Shown piece by piece: positions 44,916-54,951 of a DNA stretch of 64,000 nt (its first letter is position 1; each line of letters starts with the position of its first letter). A model generated the notes under the pieces. The model saw only the letters and a program-made list of their open reading frames with translations, was not told the origin of the DNA and did no database searches. The DNA is from Hydrogenothermaceae bacterium (GTDB lineage Bacteria; Aquificota; Aquificia; Aquificales; Hydrogenothermaceae): NCBI GenBank assembly GCA_026418455.1, contig JAOABH010000004.1, forward strand, positions 661,781 to 725,780, read 5' to 3'. A program made the position numbers and the translations under genes.

Positions 44916-46093
44916 GCGGATATTCTAAAACCATCAAACCTTACATTATCATTTATATTTACCTTTGAACTATAAACCTTGGTTATCTTCGTTTTATCTC
45001 TTATTATCAGATTATGGTTATTGATACCATTCTCCGTGAGAATTTTTTGGATATTTTGAATAATCTGCGGATTCAAATGTTGTTCTGTTGTTAAGTACAT
45101 AATCATACTGTTGTTTATAGATTGAATATTTATCTTTGTATCAAAATAGTTAAATGTTAGGTTAAGTTTATTCTGGTTAATTTCTGAGTATATATTATTT
45201 TGACTACTATTCTGTCCTTGATTTTGAGAATTCTGATCGTAGCCATAGTTATCAGGAGTTTTTACATCTATCAGATTTACCAATCCAAACTGATTTTGTC
45301 CACTCTGCCTGGCATCTATATTAACATTTATATTCTCCTGTATTTTGATATTCTGAAGTATTCCAGTATTTTCTCCAGATACAGTTTCCTTTACAACTTC
45401 AAAATTTATGGCATTGTTTATAGTGTTAACAGATTCGTTTCTTTTTATCATCTCGTAGTTTGAATTTTCAAATAACTCTTTAAGTTTTGGCTTAATATCC
45501 TCTCTAATTTTCGGCTCTTTTGCTGTTAGATTAGTTGCCGAAACAGTTAACAAATCTCTATTTTGTAATTTTTTACCTGTAATATTTTCGCTTATCTTTT
45601 CTTGGTCTACCTGTTTAGACTTAACATCTTCAGTTTTTTGCTTTCTTTCTTTAACTATATAATTAATAGATCCTTCTTTATTTTGAGGCCTATTTAGAGT
45701 AGTATCTGACAAAAGTTTTGTTTTTTCTATATCTGATAGCTGGGTTTTGGTAAAACTTAAATTCTCAGGATTATTAACAACTTTTATATCTTTGTGATTT
45801 TCATTAGCTAACAGAGTTAGATTTTTAACTTTATCAGTTTGAACAAAGGCTTCTGATATATTCATATAGTTATCCATATTCTGAACTTTGATAGAATTTT
45901 CTGAAGGTTTATCTTTATTTTTATCCTTTTTAGAGTTTAAAGTAGTAGATGTAGGATTATCATTTTTAGATGTTTTTTCGTAGAAAAGAATGTCAAAGAA
46001 AGATGAAGAGCTTACTTTCCTCTTTTTCCCTTTCTCCCCTATCTTAGAGTGACTAAACTGTAATGATACTACATTGTTTTCCATAACTTTCAC
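44912..46093 (-). CDS. fliK: FliK-like hook-length control protein
   Basis: A 393-aa protein, with a long low-complexity N-terminal part rich in N, K, Q and S (about 1-300). The compact C-terminal region of about 80 residues (LNLTFNYFDTKINIQSINNSMIMYLTTEQHLNPQIIQNIQKILTENGI) resembles the FliK/type III substrate-specificity domain. An extended, disordered N-terminus acting as a ruler fits FliK. No other FliK candidate is present in the window, and it lies between fliA and the TPR gene. Sequence similarity in this family is weak, so identity is probable rather than certain. Confidence 0.68.
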   Translation of the reverse strand: MKVMENNVVSLQFSHSKIGEKGKKRKVSSSSFFDILFYEKTSKNDNPTSTTLNSKKDKNKDKPSENSIKVQNMDNYMNISEAFVQTDKVKNLTLLANENHKDIKVVNNPENLSFTKTQLSDIEKTKLLSDTTLNRPQNKEGSINYIVKERKQKTEDVKSKQVDQEKISENITGKKLQNRDLLTVSATNLTAKEPKIREDIKPKLKELFENSNYEMIKRNESVNTINNAINFEVVKETVSGENTGILQNIKIQENINVNIDARQSGQNQFGLVNLIDVKTPDNYGYDQNSQNQGQNSSQNNIYSEINQNKLNLTFNYFDTKINIQSINNSMIMYLTTEQHLNPQIIQNIQKILTENGINNHNLIIRDKTKITKVYSSKVNINDNVRFDGFRISA

Positions 46094-46095
46094 CT

Positions 46096-46728
46096 TTAAG
46101 TAATATCATACAAAAATTTTTTTAACTTTTCAATAGCAACACTTTTAACCTGGGATATCCTGGATAAAGATATACCCAAACTTTCTGATATCTCTTTCGG
46201 CTCTTTCTCCTCAAAAAATAACATCTGAATAACTTTCTTATCTGTTTCAGAAAAATTTTTATCCATATATTTATTTATCTTTTCTATCAACTCTTTTATT
46301 GAGTATTCTTCTTCCGGAGTTTTTACTTTTGACACAAACGTATCTATAAATGAGATACTTTCATCTTCCTCAGAGATAACTTTATCAATACTTACAAATA
46401 TTGCTGTATTAGACACAGGTAGGTCTAAACCTTCCTCTGCTCTCTCTGTTTTAATTTTTTCTCTTTCTGTATGTGGCATTATATCTAACGACCTCAAAAA
46501 ATCCAAAATCTCTCCCCTTATTCTTATATAAGCATATGTTGAGAATTGAGCTCTATCCTGTTTATAACTATCGATAGCCTTTATAAGTCCTATAATTCCT
46601 ACTTGAACTAAATCATCAAACTCAATACCACAATCAGGAAGTTTTGCATATACTTTGCTTGCAACTTTCTTAACAAGCTGTAGGTTATCTTCAACAATCT
46701 TCTTTTTTTCATTATCTAATTTCATCAT
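46096..46728 (-). CDS. fliA: Flagellar sigma factor, sigma-28 family
   Basis: Alternative sigma factor for late flagellar genes. 210 aa: region 2 is FDDLVQVGIIGLIKAIDSYKQDRAQFSTYAYIRIRGEILDFLRSLDIMPHTEREKI, region 3 follows, and region 4 is DKKVIQMLFFEEKEPKEISESLGISLSRISQVKSVAIEKLKKFL. Sigma-28-type promoters are visible before flgK (57833-57859) and flgL (59312-59338). No flgM anti-sigma gene was found in the window. The first ATG overlaps the flhG stop. Confidence 0.94.
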   Translation of the reverse strand: MMKLDNEKKKIVEDNLQLVKKVASKVYAKLPDCGIEFDDLVQVGIIGLIKAIDSYKQDRAQFSTYAYIRIRGEILDFLRSLDIMPHTEREKIKTERAEEGLDLPVSNTAIFVSIDKVISEEDESISFIDTFVSKVKTPEEEYSIKELIEKINKYMDKNFSETDKKVIQMLFFEEKEPKEISESLGISLSRISQVKSVAIEKLKKFLYDIT

Positions 46729-47585
46729 TTTTTAAAGAAAGATAAAAATTTTCCCCAAAAAGAGTCTTCTTTTTTTTCTGAAGGTATATTTAACTCCTCT
46801 TTTACTATCTCTATCAGATATTTAGTGTAGTTATTCTTTGGAAAATTTTCTGTAATTAACTTTCTCTCTAAAACGGATCTCCTTAGCTCCTCTGAAAATG
46901 GAAGAAAACCTGCAAATCTTAGATTTGTCTCCAAAAACTTAACAGATGAGTTGTTTATCTTTTCAAAAACCTCTATACCTTCTTCTCTACTTTTACACAT
47001 ATTAACAACAATATCAAAATCGGAGTAATTGTAAATTTTAATCATGGTTTTTATAAGGGCATAAGCATCTGTTATGGCTGTAGGCTCCGGAGTTGTTATT
47101 ATGAAACTTTTATCTGATGACCTTATAAAATTAACAACTTCATCTGTTATTCCAGCAGATGTATCAATCAGGACATAGTCGTAATTTTTTGAAACCTTCT
47201 CTATCTGATCAATAAGTTTGTCTATATTTGCAGATTCTATCTCACTAAGCTTTTCAAATCCGGAAAAGCCAGGTAAAACATCAAAATTCTTTATATTGAC
47301 TATATTGTCCTCAAGAGATTTACCGTTTAATACCTCTTTTAGAGATTTTACAAGAGGAAGCCGTAAAAGTATATGGACATTACCAAGACCTATATCAGCA
47401 TCTATAAGTAGTACTTTTTTGTTGAAAATATTAGCAAGAACATATGCAAAATTGACAGTAAAGTTTGTCTTTCCTACACCACCTTTCCCACTTGCAACAG
47501 ATATAAATTTAGTATTTTTTTTATCTTTAATCTCTTCTTTCTTCTGTGATAAATACTCTTTTAAACCTTCCAGCTGTTTTTCCAT
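46725..47585 (-). CDS. flhG: MinD-like ATPase FlhG (FleN/YlxH)
   Basis: Controls flagellar number and placement with FlhF. 286 aa: deviant Walker A ASGKGGVGKTNFTVNFA (about 31-47), KVLLIDADIGLGNVHILL, and DYVLIDTSAGI (Walker B). The N-terminus (about 1-25, KQLEGLKEYLSQKKEEIK) is polar and could stimulate FlhF. A membrane-targeting helix is plausible at the end (SFWGKFLSFFKK). It follows flhF by one base. Confidence 0.94.
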   Translation of the reverse strand: MEKQLEGLKEYLSQKKEEIKDKKNTKFISVASGKGGVGKTNFTVNFAYVLANIFNKKVLLIDADIGLGNVHILLRLPLVKSLKEVLNGKSLEDNIVNIKNFDVLPGFSGFEKLSEIESANIDKLIDQIEKVSKNYDYVLIDTSAGITDEVVNFIRSSDKSFIITTPEPTAITDAYALIKTMIKIYNYSDFDIVVNMCKSREEGIEVFEKINNSSVKFLETNLRFAGFLPFSEELRRSVLERKLITENFPKNNYTKYLIEIVKEELNIPSEKKEDSFWGKFLSFFKK

Positions 47586-47586
47586 T

Positions 47587-48792
47587 TTAAGACCTTTCCA
47601 TCAAAAAGTATGATACAACTCTTTCCGGAGTAAGAATCTTTATATCTTCTGGAACATTCTGTCCAGTACTTATGTATGTAAGCTTTAATCCTGTTTTAAC
47701 AGGAAGATTAAGTAAAGACCCAGGGTATGAAGTTTCATCTATTTTCGTAAAAAATATATACTTTAAATCAAAGAACTTTCCAAACTTTTCCACTATACTA
47801 TACATCTCTTTTTTATTCATATTACAACTTAAAGTAAGTATATACTCTGTTTCATCTGCATACTTTAAAACTTCTCTTATCTCCCCTATTTTCCAGTGAT
47901 CATAATGACTTCTACCTACAGTGTCTATCAGTATAACATCAAAATCAGCCCAGTCATCGAGAGTTTCCCTTAACTTTTTAGGGTCTGAGAATATACCATA
48001 AGGTATCTTAAGTATATTTGTATAACCTCTTATCTGTTCTCCTGCTCCAGCTTTAAATGTATCTGTTGAGATAACCGCAACCTTTTTACCTTTCTCTAAA
48101 ACAAGTTTTGAAGCTATCTTAAAAAGATTAGTCGTTTTTCCAACACCTGTGGGACCTAAAAATGCATAAACTTTTCTTCTACCTTCAGATAGATTTTTTT
48201 CAAAAATATCACCTGCGAAATTTACCGTACTCTCTACCCCTTCAATTAAAGATTCCCTGAAAGTGTAATGTTTTAAATCCATCTTCCCTGAATCTATCTC
48301 AAAACCACAGGAATGTTTAACAACTTCCCTCGCCACATCTACCTCTACATCTTTTTCAATAAGAAGTTTAATCAGATCAATGGATTTACCAGTAAACTCC
48401 TCTAAAATATCATCAGTAAGATTATCGGTATTTATAGTTATTTTTTTAGTTTGACGTTTATCAAAATAGTTTTCTCTTACTTTTATCTGGCTATCTTCTT
48501 CCTTCTCTTCATCTATTGTCTCATACCTTTTTATTATCTGGGCAAAACTGTTTGTTTCTTCATTAACTTCTTTTTCATCGATAATGTCCTCTTCAGATAA
48601 GACTTCTTCTATATTTTCTTCTTCCTCTTTCTTTTCAACAACAAAAACATACTTCTTCCTTTTGATGAATGGAATAAACGTTTTTTCTTTTATAGTATCC
48701 TGATATAGTATTGTGAAGCCTTCTCCAAACTCAGCTTTTATCTGCTGTAAAACTATCTCAACACTTTTTCCCTCAAATACTTTAACCTTCAT
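47587..48792 (-). CDS. flhF: SRP-like GTPase FlhF
   Basis: Polar flagellum placement GTPase of the Ffh/FtsY/FlhF group. 401 aa: N-terminal B-domain with VFEGKSVEIVLQQIKAEFGEGFTIL, an acidic disordered stretch (about 55-95), then the NG domain with GPTGVGKTTNLFKIA, DTFKAGAGEQIRGY, DVILIDTVGRSHYD and FTKIDETSYPGSLLNLP. It overlaps flhA by 11 bp. With flhG it suggests polar flagellation. Confidence 0.95.
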   Translation of the reverse strand: MKVKVFEGKSVEIVLQQIKAEFGEGFTILYQDTIKEKTFIPFIKRKKYVFVVEKKEEEENIEEVLSEEDIIDEKEVNEETNSFAQIIKRYETIDEEKEEDSQIKVRENYFDKRQTKKITINTDNLTDDILEEFTGKSIDLIKLLIEKDVEVDVAREVVKHSCGFEIDSGKMDLKHYTFRESLIEGVESTVNFAGDIFEKNLSEGRRKVYAFLGPTGVGKTTNLFKIASKLVLEKGKKVAVISTDTFKAGAGEQIRGYTNILKIPYGIFSDPKKLRETLDDWADFDVILIDTVGRSHYDHWKIGEIREVLKYADETEYILTLSCNMNKKEMYSIVEKFGKFFDLKYIFFTKIDETSYPGSLLNLPVKTGLKLTYISTGQNVPEDIKILTPERVVSYFLMERS

Positions 48793-50869
48793 CTACTTCA
48801 ACTACTCCGATTATATTAAGTTTCACTCTACTGTCTATTTCAGAGTACGACAAAACAACTAAATTTTGTATATAAGATTCTACCATTTTTTTAACATACC
48901 TTCTAACCTGAGGAGATGTTATAAGAATTGGATTAGTTGAATTTATTAAAAACTTCTCCATATACTTAGAAATCTCTACCACCAACTTCTGAATAAATAC
49001 AGGACTAACGGAAGGAGAGCCATTTTGAGACTTAGATATGGAATCCATAATATATTTTTCTGCTTTCGGACCTAACACTACAGCTGTTATCTGACCATTT
49101 ACACTGTATAGAGATGTGATAAGCCTATTCATTGAAGCTCTTACATACTCTGTAAGTACCTCTGTATCGGTGGTTTTATCTGTGTAATCTGAAAGAGTTT
49201 CGATTATTGTAAGTAAGTCCTTTATAGGTATATTTTCCTTAAGTAGGTTTTGTAAAACTCTCTGTAGTATGTTAAGAGGTACACGTTCCGGAACTATATC
49301 TTTTACAACAGGATATGTTTTAGACAATCTATCCACCATCTCTTTCACTTGCTCTCTTGTGAGAAGTTCATAAGAGTATCTCTTTATAAGCTCTGAGAGA
49401 TGTGTAATGATTACCGTGCTTATATCTACAACAGTATATCCAGACATCTTCGCTGTATCCTTTTGGGACTCATCTATCCATATAGCGTTTAGGTCAAAAG
49501 CAGGGTCTTTTGTCGGCACTCCTTGAAGTTTTTGCTTTGTCATACCAGTATCTATGGCTAAAACTCTACCGGTCACAACTTCATATTTAGCAATCTCTAC
49601 ACCCTTCAGGAGAATCCTGTACTCAGTTGGTTTTAACTCCAAATTATCTCTTATATGGATCAGAGGGATTACAATACCAAGCTCCTTAGTCAGCTGTTTT
49701 CTCAGAGCTTTTATCCTTTTAGGAATATCTCCACCTTGTGATTCATCTACATAGGGTATAAGTCCATATCCTATCTCTAAGCTTAAAACTTCAGGTTGAG
49801 GGATAAAATCTTCCACTTTCTCTTCCTGTTCTATACTCTTTATAAGCTCTTTAGCTTTCTGCTCTTTTTCCTGTTTTTCTTTTTCTTTAAGAGTTATACT
49901 CATAAAGTACCCTATTGAAAGGAGAATAGACGATAGAAGTAAAAATGGTACAGTTGGCATTCCAGGGACTATCCCCATTAAAAATATAGCTCCTGCAGAC
50001 ATAAAGAGAGCTTTAGGATAGCCTGTAAGTTGAGATGTTATCTCTTTACCTAAATCCATCTCTGATGCAGCTCTTGTTACCATAAGTCCGGCAGCGGTAG
50101 AAGTTATCAAAGCAGGTATCTGGGATACTAATCCATCACCAATTGTAAGTATTGTGAAGTTATTTAGAGCTGACCCAAAATCCATTCCTCTCTGAACCAT
50201 TCCTATAATGATTCCACCTATTATGTTGATCAATGTTATTATAATTCCGGCTACAGCATCACCTCTTATAAACTTTGTTGCACCATCCATAGCACCGTAG
50301 AAATCTGCCTCCCTCTGTATCTCTTGCCTTCTCCTTTGAGCCTCCTTCTCATCTATAAGACCACTGTTTAGATCTGCATCTATACTCATCTGTTTTCCGG
50401 GCATAGCGTCAAGGGTAAATCTTGCTGCAACTTCAGATATTCTCTCAGTTCCCTTTGTAATAACGATGTAATTTATAACAACCAACACAGCGAAAACTAT
50501 AAGTCCTACAACATAATTACCACCAACAACGAACTGACCAAAAGCCTGTATAACATGTCCTGCAGCATCAGGACCTTCATGTCCGTGAAGTAGTATTCTT
50601 CTTGTAGATGCCACATTCAAGGAAAGTCTAAAAAGTGTTGCAAGTAATAGTAAAGAAGGGAAAGAAGAAAGTTGAAGAGGATTACCTATATATACAGTTA
50701 CCATCAAAATTAACATAGAAAATGTTATAGATGCCGTAAGTAAAATATCAAGTAGTAAAGGGGGAATGGGTAAAACAAGAGATGCAAGTATTATGATGAT
50801 AAGAACAATTAGGATCGCATCTCTGTATTTACTTGCTTTGGTCAGAAACTGTATTATTTTCTCCAACAT
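48782..50869 (-). CDS. flhA: Flagellar export gate protein FlhA
   Basis: Largest export-gate component, 695 aa: about eight N-terminal membrane helices (to about 325) and a large cytoplasmic domain. FHIPEP signature region: ARFTLDAMPGKQMSIDADLNSGLIDEKEAQRRRQEIQREADFYGAMDGATKF. Its start overlaps the flgJ-like gene by 41 bp. Confidence 0.97.
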   Translation of the reverse strand: MLEKIIQFLTKASKYRDAILIVLIIIILASLVLPIPPLLLDILLTASITFSMLILMVTVYIGNPLQLSSFPSLLLLATLFRLSLNVASTRRILLHGHEGPDAAGHVIQAFGQFVVGGNYVVGLIVFAVLVVINYIVITKGTERISEVAARFTLDAMPGKQMSIDADLNSGLIDEKEAQRRRQEIQREADFYGAMDGATKFIRGDAVAGIIITLINIIGGIIIGMVQRGMDFGSALNNFTILTIGDGLVSQIPALITSTAAGLMVTRAASEMDLGKEITSQLTGYPKALFMSAGAIFLMGIVPGMPTVPFLLLSSILLSIGYFMSITLKEKEKQEKEQKAKELIKSIEQEEKVEDFIPQPEVLSLEIGYGLIPYVDESQGGDIPKRIKALRKQLTKELGIVIPLIHIRDNLELKPTEYRILLKGVEIAKYEVVTGRVLAIDTGMTKQKLQGVPTKDPAFDLNAIWIDESQKDTAKMSGYTVVDISTVIITHLSELIKRYSYELLTREQVKEMVDRLSKTYPVVKDIVPERVPLNILQRVLQNLLKENIPIKDLLTIIETLSDYTDKTTDTEVLTEYVRASMNRLITSLYSVNGQITAVVLGPKAEKYIMDSISKSQNGSPSVSPVFIQKLVVEISKYMEKFLINSTNPILITSPQVRRYVKKMVESYIQNLVVLSYSEIDSRVKLNIIGVVEVDEG

Positions 50870-51146
50870 TACCTCTTTCTAAGTTTTCCTGATAAGACTT
50901 TATTGCTTGAAGTAAATAGTTTTTCAAACCTGTCTGGTCAGAGTCTGATATTACCTGGGCTAACTGCATCATAAACATATCAAAGTAGAAGTTATAAGAA
51001 AACGTAGATCCAGAAGGAATGCTTTTTTCCATCTCTTTCATAAGGAAAGAGTAAAACATAGTTTCAAAGGCTTTAGCAGCCTCTTCCGGAGTCTTTATCT
51101 GATTTAGATTCTGCATATCATAGTAGAAGTTTATCTTTCCTATCAT
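50829..51146 (-). CDS. flgJ: FlgJ-type rod-binding protein without muramidase domain
   Basis: 105 aa matching only the N-terminal rod-assembly part of FlgJ: EEAAKAFETMFYSFLMKEMEKSIP and FYFDMFMMQLAQVISDSDQTGLKNYLLQAI. The peptidoglycan hydrolase domain of enterobacterial FlgJ is absent, so another enzyme must open the cell wall for the rod. It lies 11 nt after flgI. Confidence 0.9.
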   Translation of the reverse strand: MIGKINFYYDMQNLNQIKTPEEAAKAFETMFYSFLMKEMEKSIPSGSTFSYNFYFDMFMMQLAQVISDSDQTGLKNYLLQAIKSYQENLERGNVGENNTVSDQSK

Positions 51147-51157
51147 ACTCTACCACC

Positions 51158-52240
51158 TCACATAACCTTTATATGTGCATGTATTTTTCCGGCACTTTTT
51201 ATAGCCTGTAAGATAGCTATAAGGTCTCTCGGTGAAACCCCAAGGTCATTTAGAGCTTTAACCAGATCTTTCACAGATGCCGACTCTATAGGTATAATTC
51301 TACCTTTCTCTTCAACGACTTTGGTTTGCACTTGCGGGGTAACTACCGTCTGCCCCTGTCCAAAAGGTTGAGGTTGAGACACAACCGGTGTAGATTCAAC
51401 CATAACATAGATATTTCCGTGAGATACATAGACAGGAGGGTCTATCTTTATATCTCCACTCAGTATAACAGTTCCAGTTCTCTCATGTATAACAATCGTT
51501 GGTATATTGTCAGAAGATATCTCAAGGCTCAATATCTCCGCTAAGAATGAAGGTTTATCTACCCCCTTTGGAAATTGTAATAACACAGTAGAAGGGTCTA
51601 AGACTTTTGATACATTCCCGTATTTGCTGTTTATAGTTTCTGATATAGATGTTGCTTTTTTGAAATCTGGATTTTTAAGATTTAATCTAACTACCTCCAA
51701 AGAGTTAAAGTCAAAAGGAAGCTCCTCCTCAACCATCCCACCGTTTATTATTATTCCTGATGTTGTAAAACCCCTTTGAACCTTGCCACCTTTATTTGAC
51801 TCAAAGAAACCTCCACCGGTAGACACAGACCCTTGAGCAAATGCATATATCTTTCCATCTGGTCCATAGAGAGGGGTCCTTATCAAAACACCATTTCCTA
51901 TATCCTTAGCATCTCCCAGAGAAGACACATTTACATCAAAAGTCATCCCAGGTTTTGCAAAAGGTGGAAGGTTTGCAGTTACTATAACGGCAGCTGCATT
52001 TTTTGTTCTGACCTGAGCTGGGTCTATGTATATGCCAAGTTTTCTAAGCATATTTGCTATTGATATGAGAGTATATCTACTCGTGGTTCCATCTCCGGTT
52101 CCACTTAATCCCACAACTATACCATATCCAGTAAGGTAGTTTGTTCTGAAACTTTCAACCTCAACCTCATCCCTTATCTTAACAGCACCAAAAGAGAGAG
52201 AGTTTATAAGTATAATAAGTGTAAATATAACCTTTAACAT
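51158..52240 (-). CDS. flgI: Flagellar P-ring protein FlgI
   Basis: Periplasmic ring around the rod at the peptidoglycan layer, 360 aa. Signal peptide MLKVIFTLIILINSLSFG; mature start VKIRDEVEVESFRTNYLTGYGIVVGLSGTGDGT, typical of the family, plus SLGDAKDIGNGVLIRTPLYGPDGKIYAFAQG and the end VKDLVKALNDLGVSPRDLIAILQAIKSAG. It implies a Gram-negative envelope. Confidence 0.97.
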   Translation of the reverse strand: MLKVIFTLIILINSLSFGAVKIRDEVEVESFRTNYLTGYGIVVGLSGTGDGTTSRYTLISIANMLRKLGIYIDPAQVRTKNAAAVIVTANLPPFAKPGMTFDVNVSSLGDAKDIGNGVLIRTPLYGPDGKIYAFAQGSVSTGGGFFESNKGGKVQRGFTTSGIIINGGMVEEELPFDFNSLEVVRLNLKNPDFKKATSISETINSKYGNVSKVLDPSTVLLQFPKGVDKPSFLAEILSLEISSDNIPTIVIHERTGTVILSGDIKIDPPVYVSHGNIYVMVESTPVVSQPQPFGQGQTVVTPQVQTKVVEEKGRIIPIESASVKDLVKALNDLGVSPRDLIAILQAIKSAGKIHAHIKVM

Positions 52241-52253
52241 CTACTATACACCT

Positions 52254-52919
52254 CTAAAATGGCCATATCTTCTTTAAAAATTGAGCTAACCAACCTGGTT
52301 TAGCAGAATCAGCCATATAACCTTCACCGTTATACTCAACATACATATCAGATATCCTTGATGAATCTACTGAGTTATCTTGCATTATATCTGTAGGTTT
52401 AACTATTCCGGATATAAGAAGCACTTGACTATCATCATTAACTCTCACAACTTTTTTACCTACTATAAATAGATTTCCATTAGGATAAACCTTGGTGACT
52501 CTTGCAGATATTGTAGCTATCAATTTTGCATTTCTGTTTGTTGTAGCACTTCCTTTATAAGTATCACTGTTATTCTCTGTCATTCCTAAGATAGGATTTT
52601 TATTTATTATAGGTTTACCCAAAAGGGTTGGACTTGGAGCCGATAGATTCATCTGGGACTGTTCTTGAGTTTGTGTGTTGGCACTTCCTTGACCAGAGAG
52701 ATTTTCCACAACTCTTATGGTTATAACATCTCCAACCGTGTATGCCTTTGCATCTGAAAAAAAGTTGTTGTAATGTCCTGTATATAAAGATCCGGCTGAT
52801 GCTGGTTTAATATCACTTTCCACTACAGGAGGGGCAGGATTATACTCCTTTCCGTAATCTACTCTCTGTGGAGCACAGGACACAAGTATAAAAATAAATA
52901 GTATAAATAACTTCTTCAT
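52254..52919 (-). CDS. flgH: Flagellar L-ring lipoprotein FlgH
   Basis: Outer-membrane ring protein, 221 aa. Lipobox LVSC gives the lipidated Cys at about residue 15. Motifs: GSLYTGHYNNFFSDAKAYTVGDVITIRVVENLSGQGSANT and GNLFIVGKKVVRVNDDSQVLLISGIVKPTDI. It would be a substrate of the Lgt encoded at 16589. It overlaps flgA by 4 bp. Confidence 0.96.
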   Translation of the reverse strand: MKKLFILFIFILVSCAPQRVDYGKEYNPAPPVVESDIKPASAGSLYTGHYNNFFSDAKAYTVGDVITIRVVENLSGQGSANTQTQEQSQMNLSAPSPTLLGKPIINKNPILGMTENNSDTYKGSATTNRNAKLIATISARVTKVYPNGNLFIVGKKVVRVNDDSQVLLISGIVKPTDIMQDNSVDSSRISDMYVEYNGEGYMADSAKPGWLAQFLKKIWPF

Positions 52920-53413
52920 AGCTGTTCCTCTACTAAAACTTCATTTTCCGATATAACTCTTCCTCTTAGAACTTTTCCCGTAGATATATTCTTTACTTCT
53001 ATAATATCTCCAACTTTCCCACTTTGAACTGCTACCCCCATCATCTTTATCCTTAAATTCTTTGTTATATATACAATATCAACTTTTTTATTTTTTTCTA
53101 TAACAGGTCTTCCTCCTTCCTTTATTCTAAAGGTAACAGGAAAAGAAGAAACTAACTGTTCACCATTTAAAAATTTACACTCAAGATAAAGATATAAACT
53201 GCTACTACCCTTAGATTTACACTCAACCTTACTAAACTCTTTTCCTTCCAAAGTTTTAATATAACTCTTAGCTATAGGAACTAAAGAAATAATCTCATAC
53301 TGACTAAAATTCTCTCTAACATAATCATTTAACATCTTATCTAACTTTGAATTTAGATCTTCATCACCAAAAGCATCAAATACCAAAACAAACAGTAAAA
53401 ATAAGTATACCAT
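52916..53413 (-). CDS. flgA: P-ring assembly chaperone FlgA
   Basis: Periplasmic protein that assists FlgI assembly. A short 165-aa form with a signal sequence (MVYLFLLFVLVFDAFG). The C-terminal SAF-like region MMGVAVQSGKVGDIIEVKNISTGKVLRGRVISENEVLVEE is the recognisable family core. It overlaps flgG by one base and flgH by four. Confidence 0.88.
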   Translation of the reverse strand: MVYLFLLFVLVFDAFGDEDLNSKLDKMLNDYVRENFSQYEIISLVPIAKSYIKTLEGKEFSKVECKSKGSSSLYLYLECKFLNGEQLVSSFPVTFRIKEGGRPVIEKNKKVDIVYITKNLRIKMMGVAVQSGKVGDIIEVKNISTGKVLRGRVISENEVLVEEQL

Positions 53414-54213
53414 TAAGATTTTAATGTCGAAACTGTTCTTAACATCTCATCTGCAGTAATTATTCCCTTAGAGTTAACTTCGTAAGCTCTCTGTGCCACT
53501 ATAAGATTCACCATCTCCTCAACTATATTAACATTAGAAGCCTCTAAAAATCCTTGAGATAGTTTGCCAAAACCATCTGTATTTGGGTCACCTTCAATAG
53601 GTTCTCCGGAAGCTTCTGTAAATTTAAAGAGATTCTCACCAATGGCTTTTAACCCAGCAGGGTTCATAAATCTGTAAAGTTTTATATTTCCAACTTCTTC
53701 AGTTGTCTGCTGTCCTCCAGAGTTTCTAACTACTACAACTTTTCCGTTAGGACTTATCGCTATATTTACAACTGTCTCAGGAGCAGATATCTGTATGTTA
53801 GGACTTAATCTGTAGCCTTCTGTTGTGACTATATACCCTTCATTATCTATTTTGAAATTCCCTGCTCTTGTAAAAGATTCACTGCCATCAGGCATCTCTA
53901 TCTTAAAAAATCCTTCTCCCTGAATGGCAACATCCAAAGGGTTATCAGTTTTCATAAGGCTGCCCTGTGAAAAGATTTTGGCAACATCTGCAAGTTTAAC
54001 ACCAAGTCCTATCTGAATACCAGCTGGGACTCTGTTTTGGGTAGAACTTAAAACTCCAGGATCCCTTACATCCTGATATATAAGGTCCTCAAAGTTTGCT
54101 CTACTTCTCTTAAAACCCACTGTATTAACGTTTGCAATGTTGTGAGATATTACATCAAGGTTTGTCTGCTGAGCAGTCATTCCGGAAGCTGAAGTCCAAA
54201 GTGCTCTTAACAT
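53413..54213 (-). CDS. flgG: Distal rod protein FlgG
   Basis: 266 aa, a usual length for FlgG. N-terminus MLRALWTSASGMTAQQTNLDVISHNIANVNTVGFKRSRANFEDLIYQ and C-terminus FLEASNVNIVEEMVNLIVAQRAYEVNSKGIITADEMLRTVSTLKS are diagnostic. It follows flgF by 21 nt, the largest gap in the whole flagellar run. Confidence 0.97.
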   Translation of the reverse strand: MLRALWTSASGMTAQQTNLDVISHNIANVNTVGFKRSRANFEDLIYQDVRDPGVLSSTQNRVPAGIQIGLGVKLADVAKIFSQGSLMKTDNPLDVAIQGEGFFKIEMPDGSESFTRAGNFKIDNEGYIVTTEGYRLSPNIQISAPETVVNIAISPNGKVVVVRNSGGQQTTEEVGNIKLYRFMNPAGLKAIGENLFKFTEASGEPIEGDPNTDGFGKLSQGFLEASNVNIVEEMVNLIVAQRAYEVNSKGIITADEMLRTVSTLKS

Positions 54214-54234
54214 ATCTCTTACCCCCTAATTTTT

Positions 54235-54948
54235 TTAAGCTTTACCTATATCGTTAACCTTTCCCTCTAACATATCAAGAGATTTGACAAGATTCATATA
54301 GATATCAAATCTTCTATGACTGTTTATAAGATTAACCATTTCCTTAACTATCTCAACATTAGAGTTTTCCAAATATCCTTGATTTATTTTGAAATTTCCA
54401 GCCGGACTTTCCTGACCTGTATAGTAAGAATCTCCTACATGGGACAGATTTTGAAGATTTACCACTCTAAGTTTTCCTATCTGCTGTCCATCCTGATAAA
54501 TAAATCCTTCTCTTGTTATATCTATTCTACCGTTTTGATTTACCCTTATTCTATTTCCATTTTCATCAAGTAGATAACCACCACTTGAGGTAACTAAAAA
54601 GCCATCGGAAGATATATTAAAATGCCCGTTTCTTGTGTATAATCTGCCTACTCCAGTTTCTACCGTAAAAAATCCATCTCCTTCTATAGCTACATCGAGA
54701 GGATTGTCCGTTTTTATCAGATTCCCCTGTTTATTTAAAGTAGGAGAGTCCATAAATCTTGGAAAAACAAATAAATCAGAAGCAGGAGGCAGATTCTCAG
54801 GAATTTTCTGACTCATCTCTCTAACTAATAATTTCTTAAATCCGGTTGTATTAGCATTTGATATATTGTTTGTAGCCGTACTAAGCTGTTCTAACGCCCT
54901 TTCCCCTCCGGAAGCCAATATATACACAGGTTGAAAATTAACAGCCAT
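54235..54948 (-). CDS. flgF: Rod protein FlgF (FlgF/FlgG family)
   Basis: 237 aa proximal-rod-type protein: FQPVYILASGGERALEQLSTATNNISNANTTGFKKLLVREMS at the start, NPLDVAIEGDGFFTVETGVGRLYTRNGHFNI in the middle, and YLENSNVEIVKEMVNLINSHRRFDIYMNLVKSLDMLEGKVND at the end. It is shorter and less conserved than FlgG, consistent with FlgF. Confidence 0.9.
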   Translation of the reverse strand: MAVNFQPVYILASGGERALEQLSTATNNISNANTTGFKKLLVREMSQKIPENLPPASDLFVFPRFMDSPTLNKQGNLIKTDNPLDVAIEGDGFFTVETGVGRLYTRNGHFNISSDGFLVTSSGGYLLDENGNRIRVNQNGRIDITREGFIYQDGQQIGKLRVVNLQNLSHVGDSYYTGQESPAGNFKINQGYLENSNVEIVKEMVNLINSHRRFDIYMNLVKSLDMLEGKVNDIGKA

Positions 54949-54951
54949 CTT

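Noticed and set aside
47218..47613. A 131-codon plus-strand open frame across flhG
   Set aside because: It is antisense to the Walker-motif part of flhG, Ser/Phe/Pro-rich as expected from reversed AT-rich codons, and has no ribosome site.
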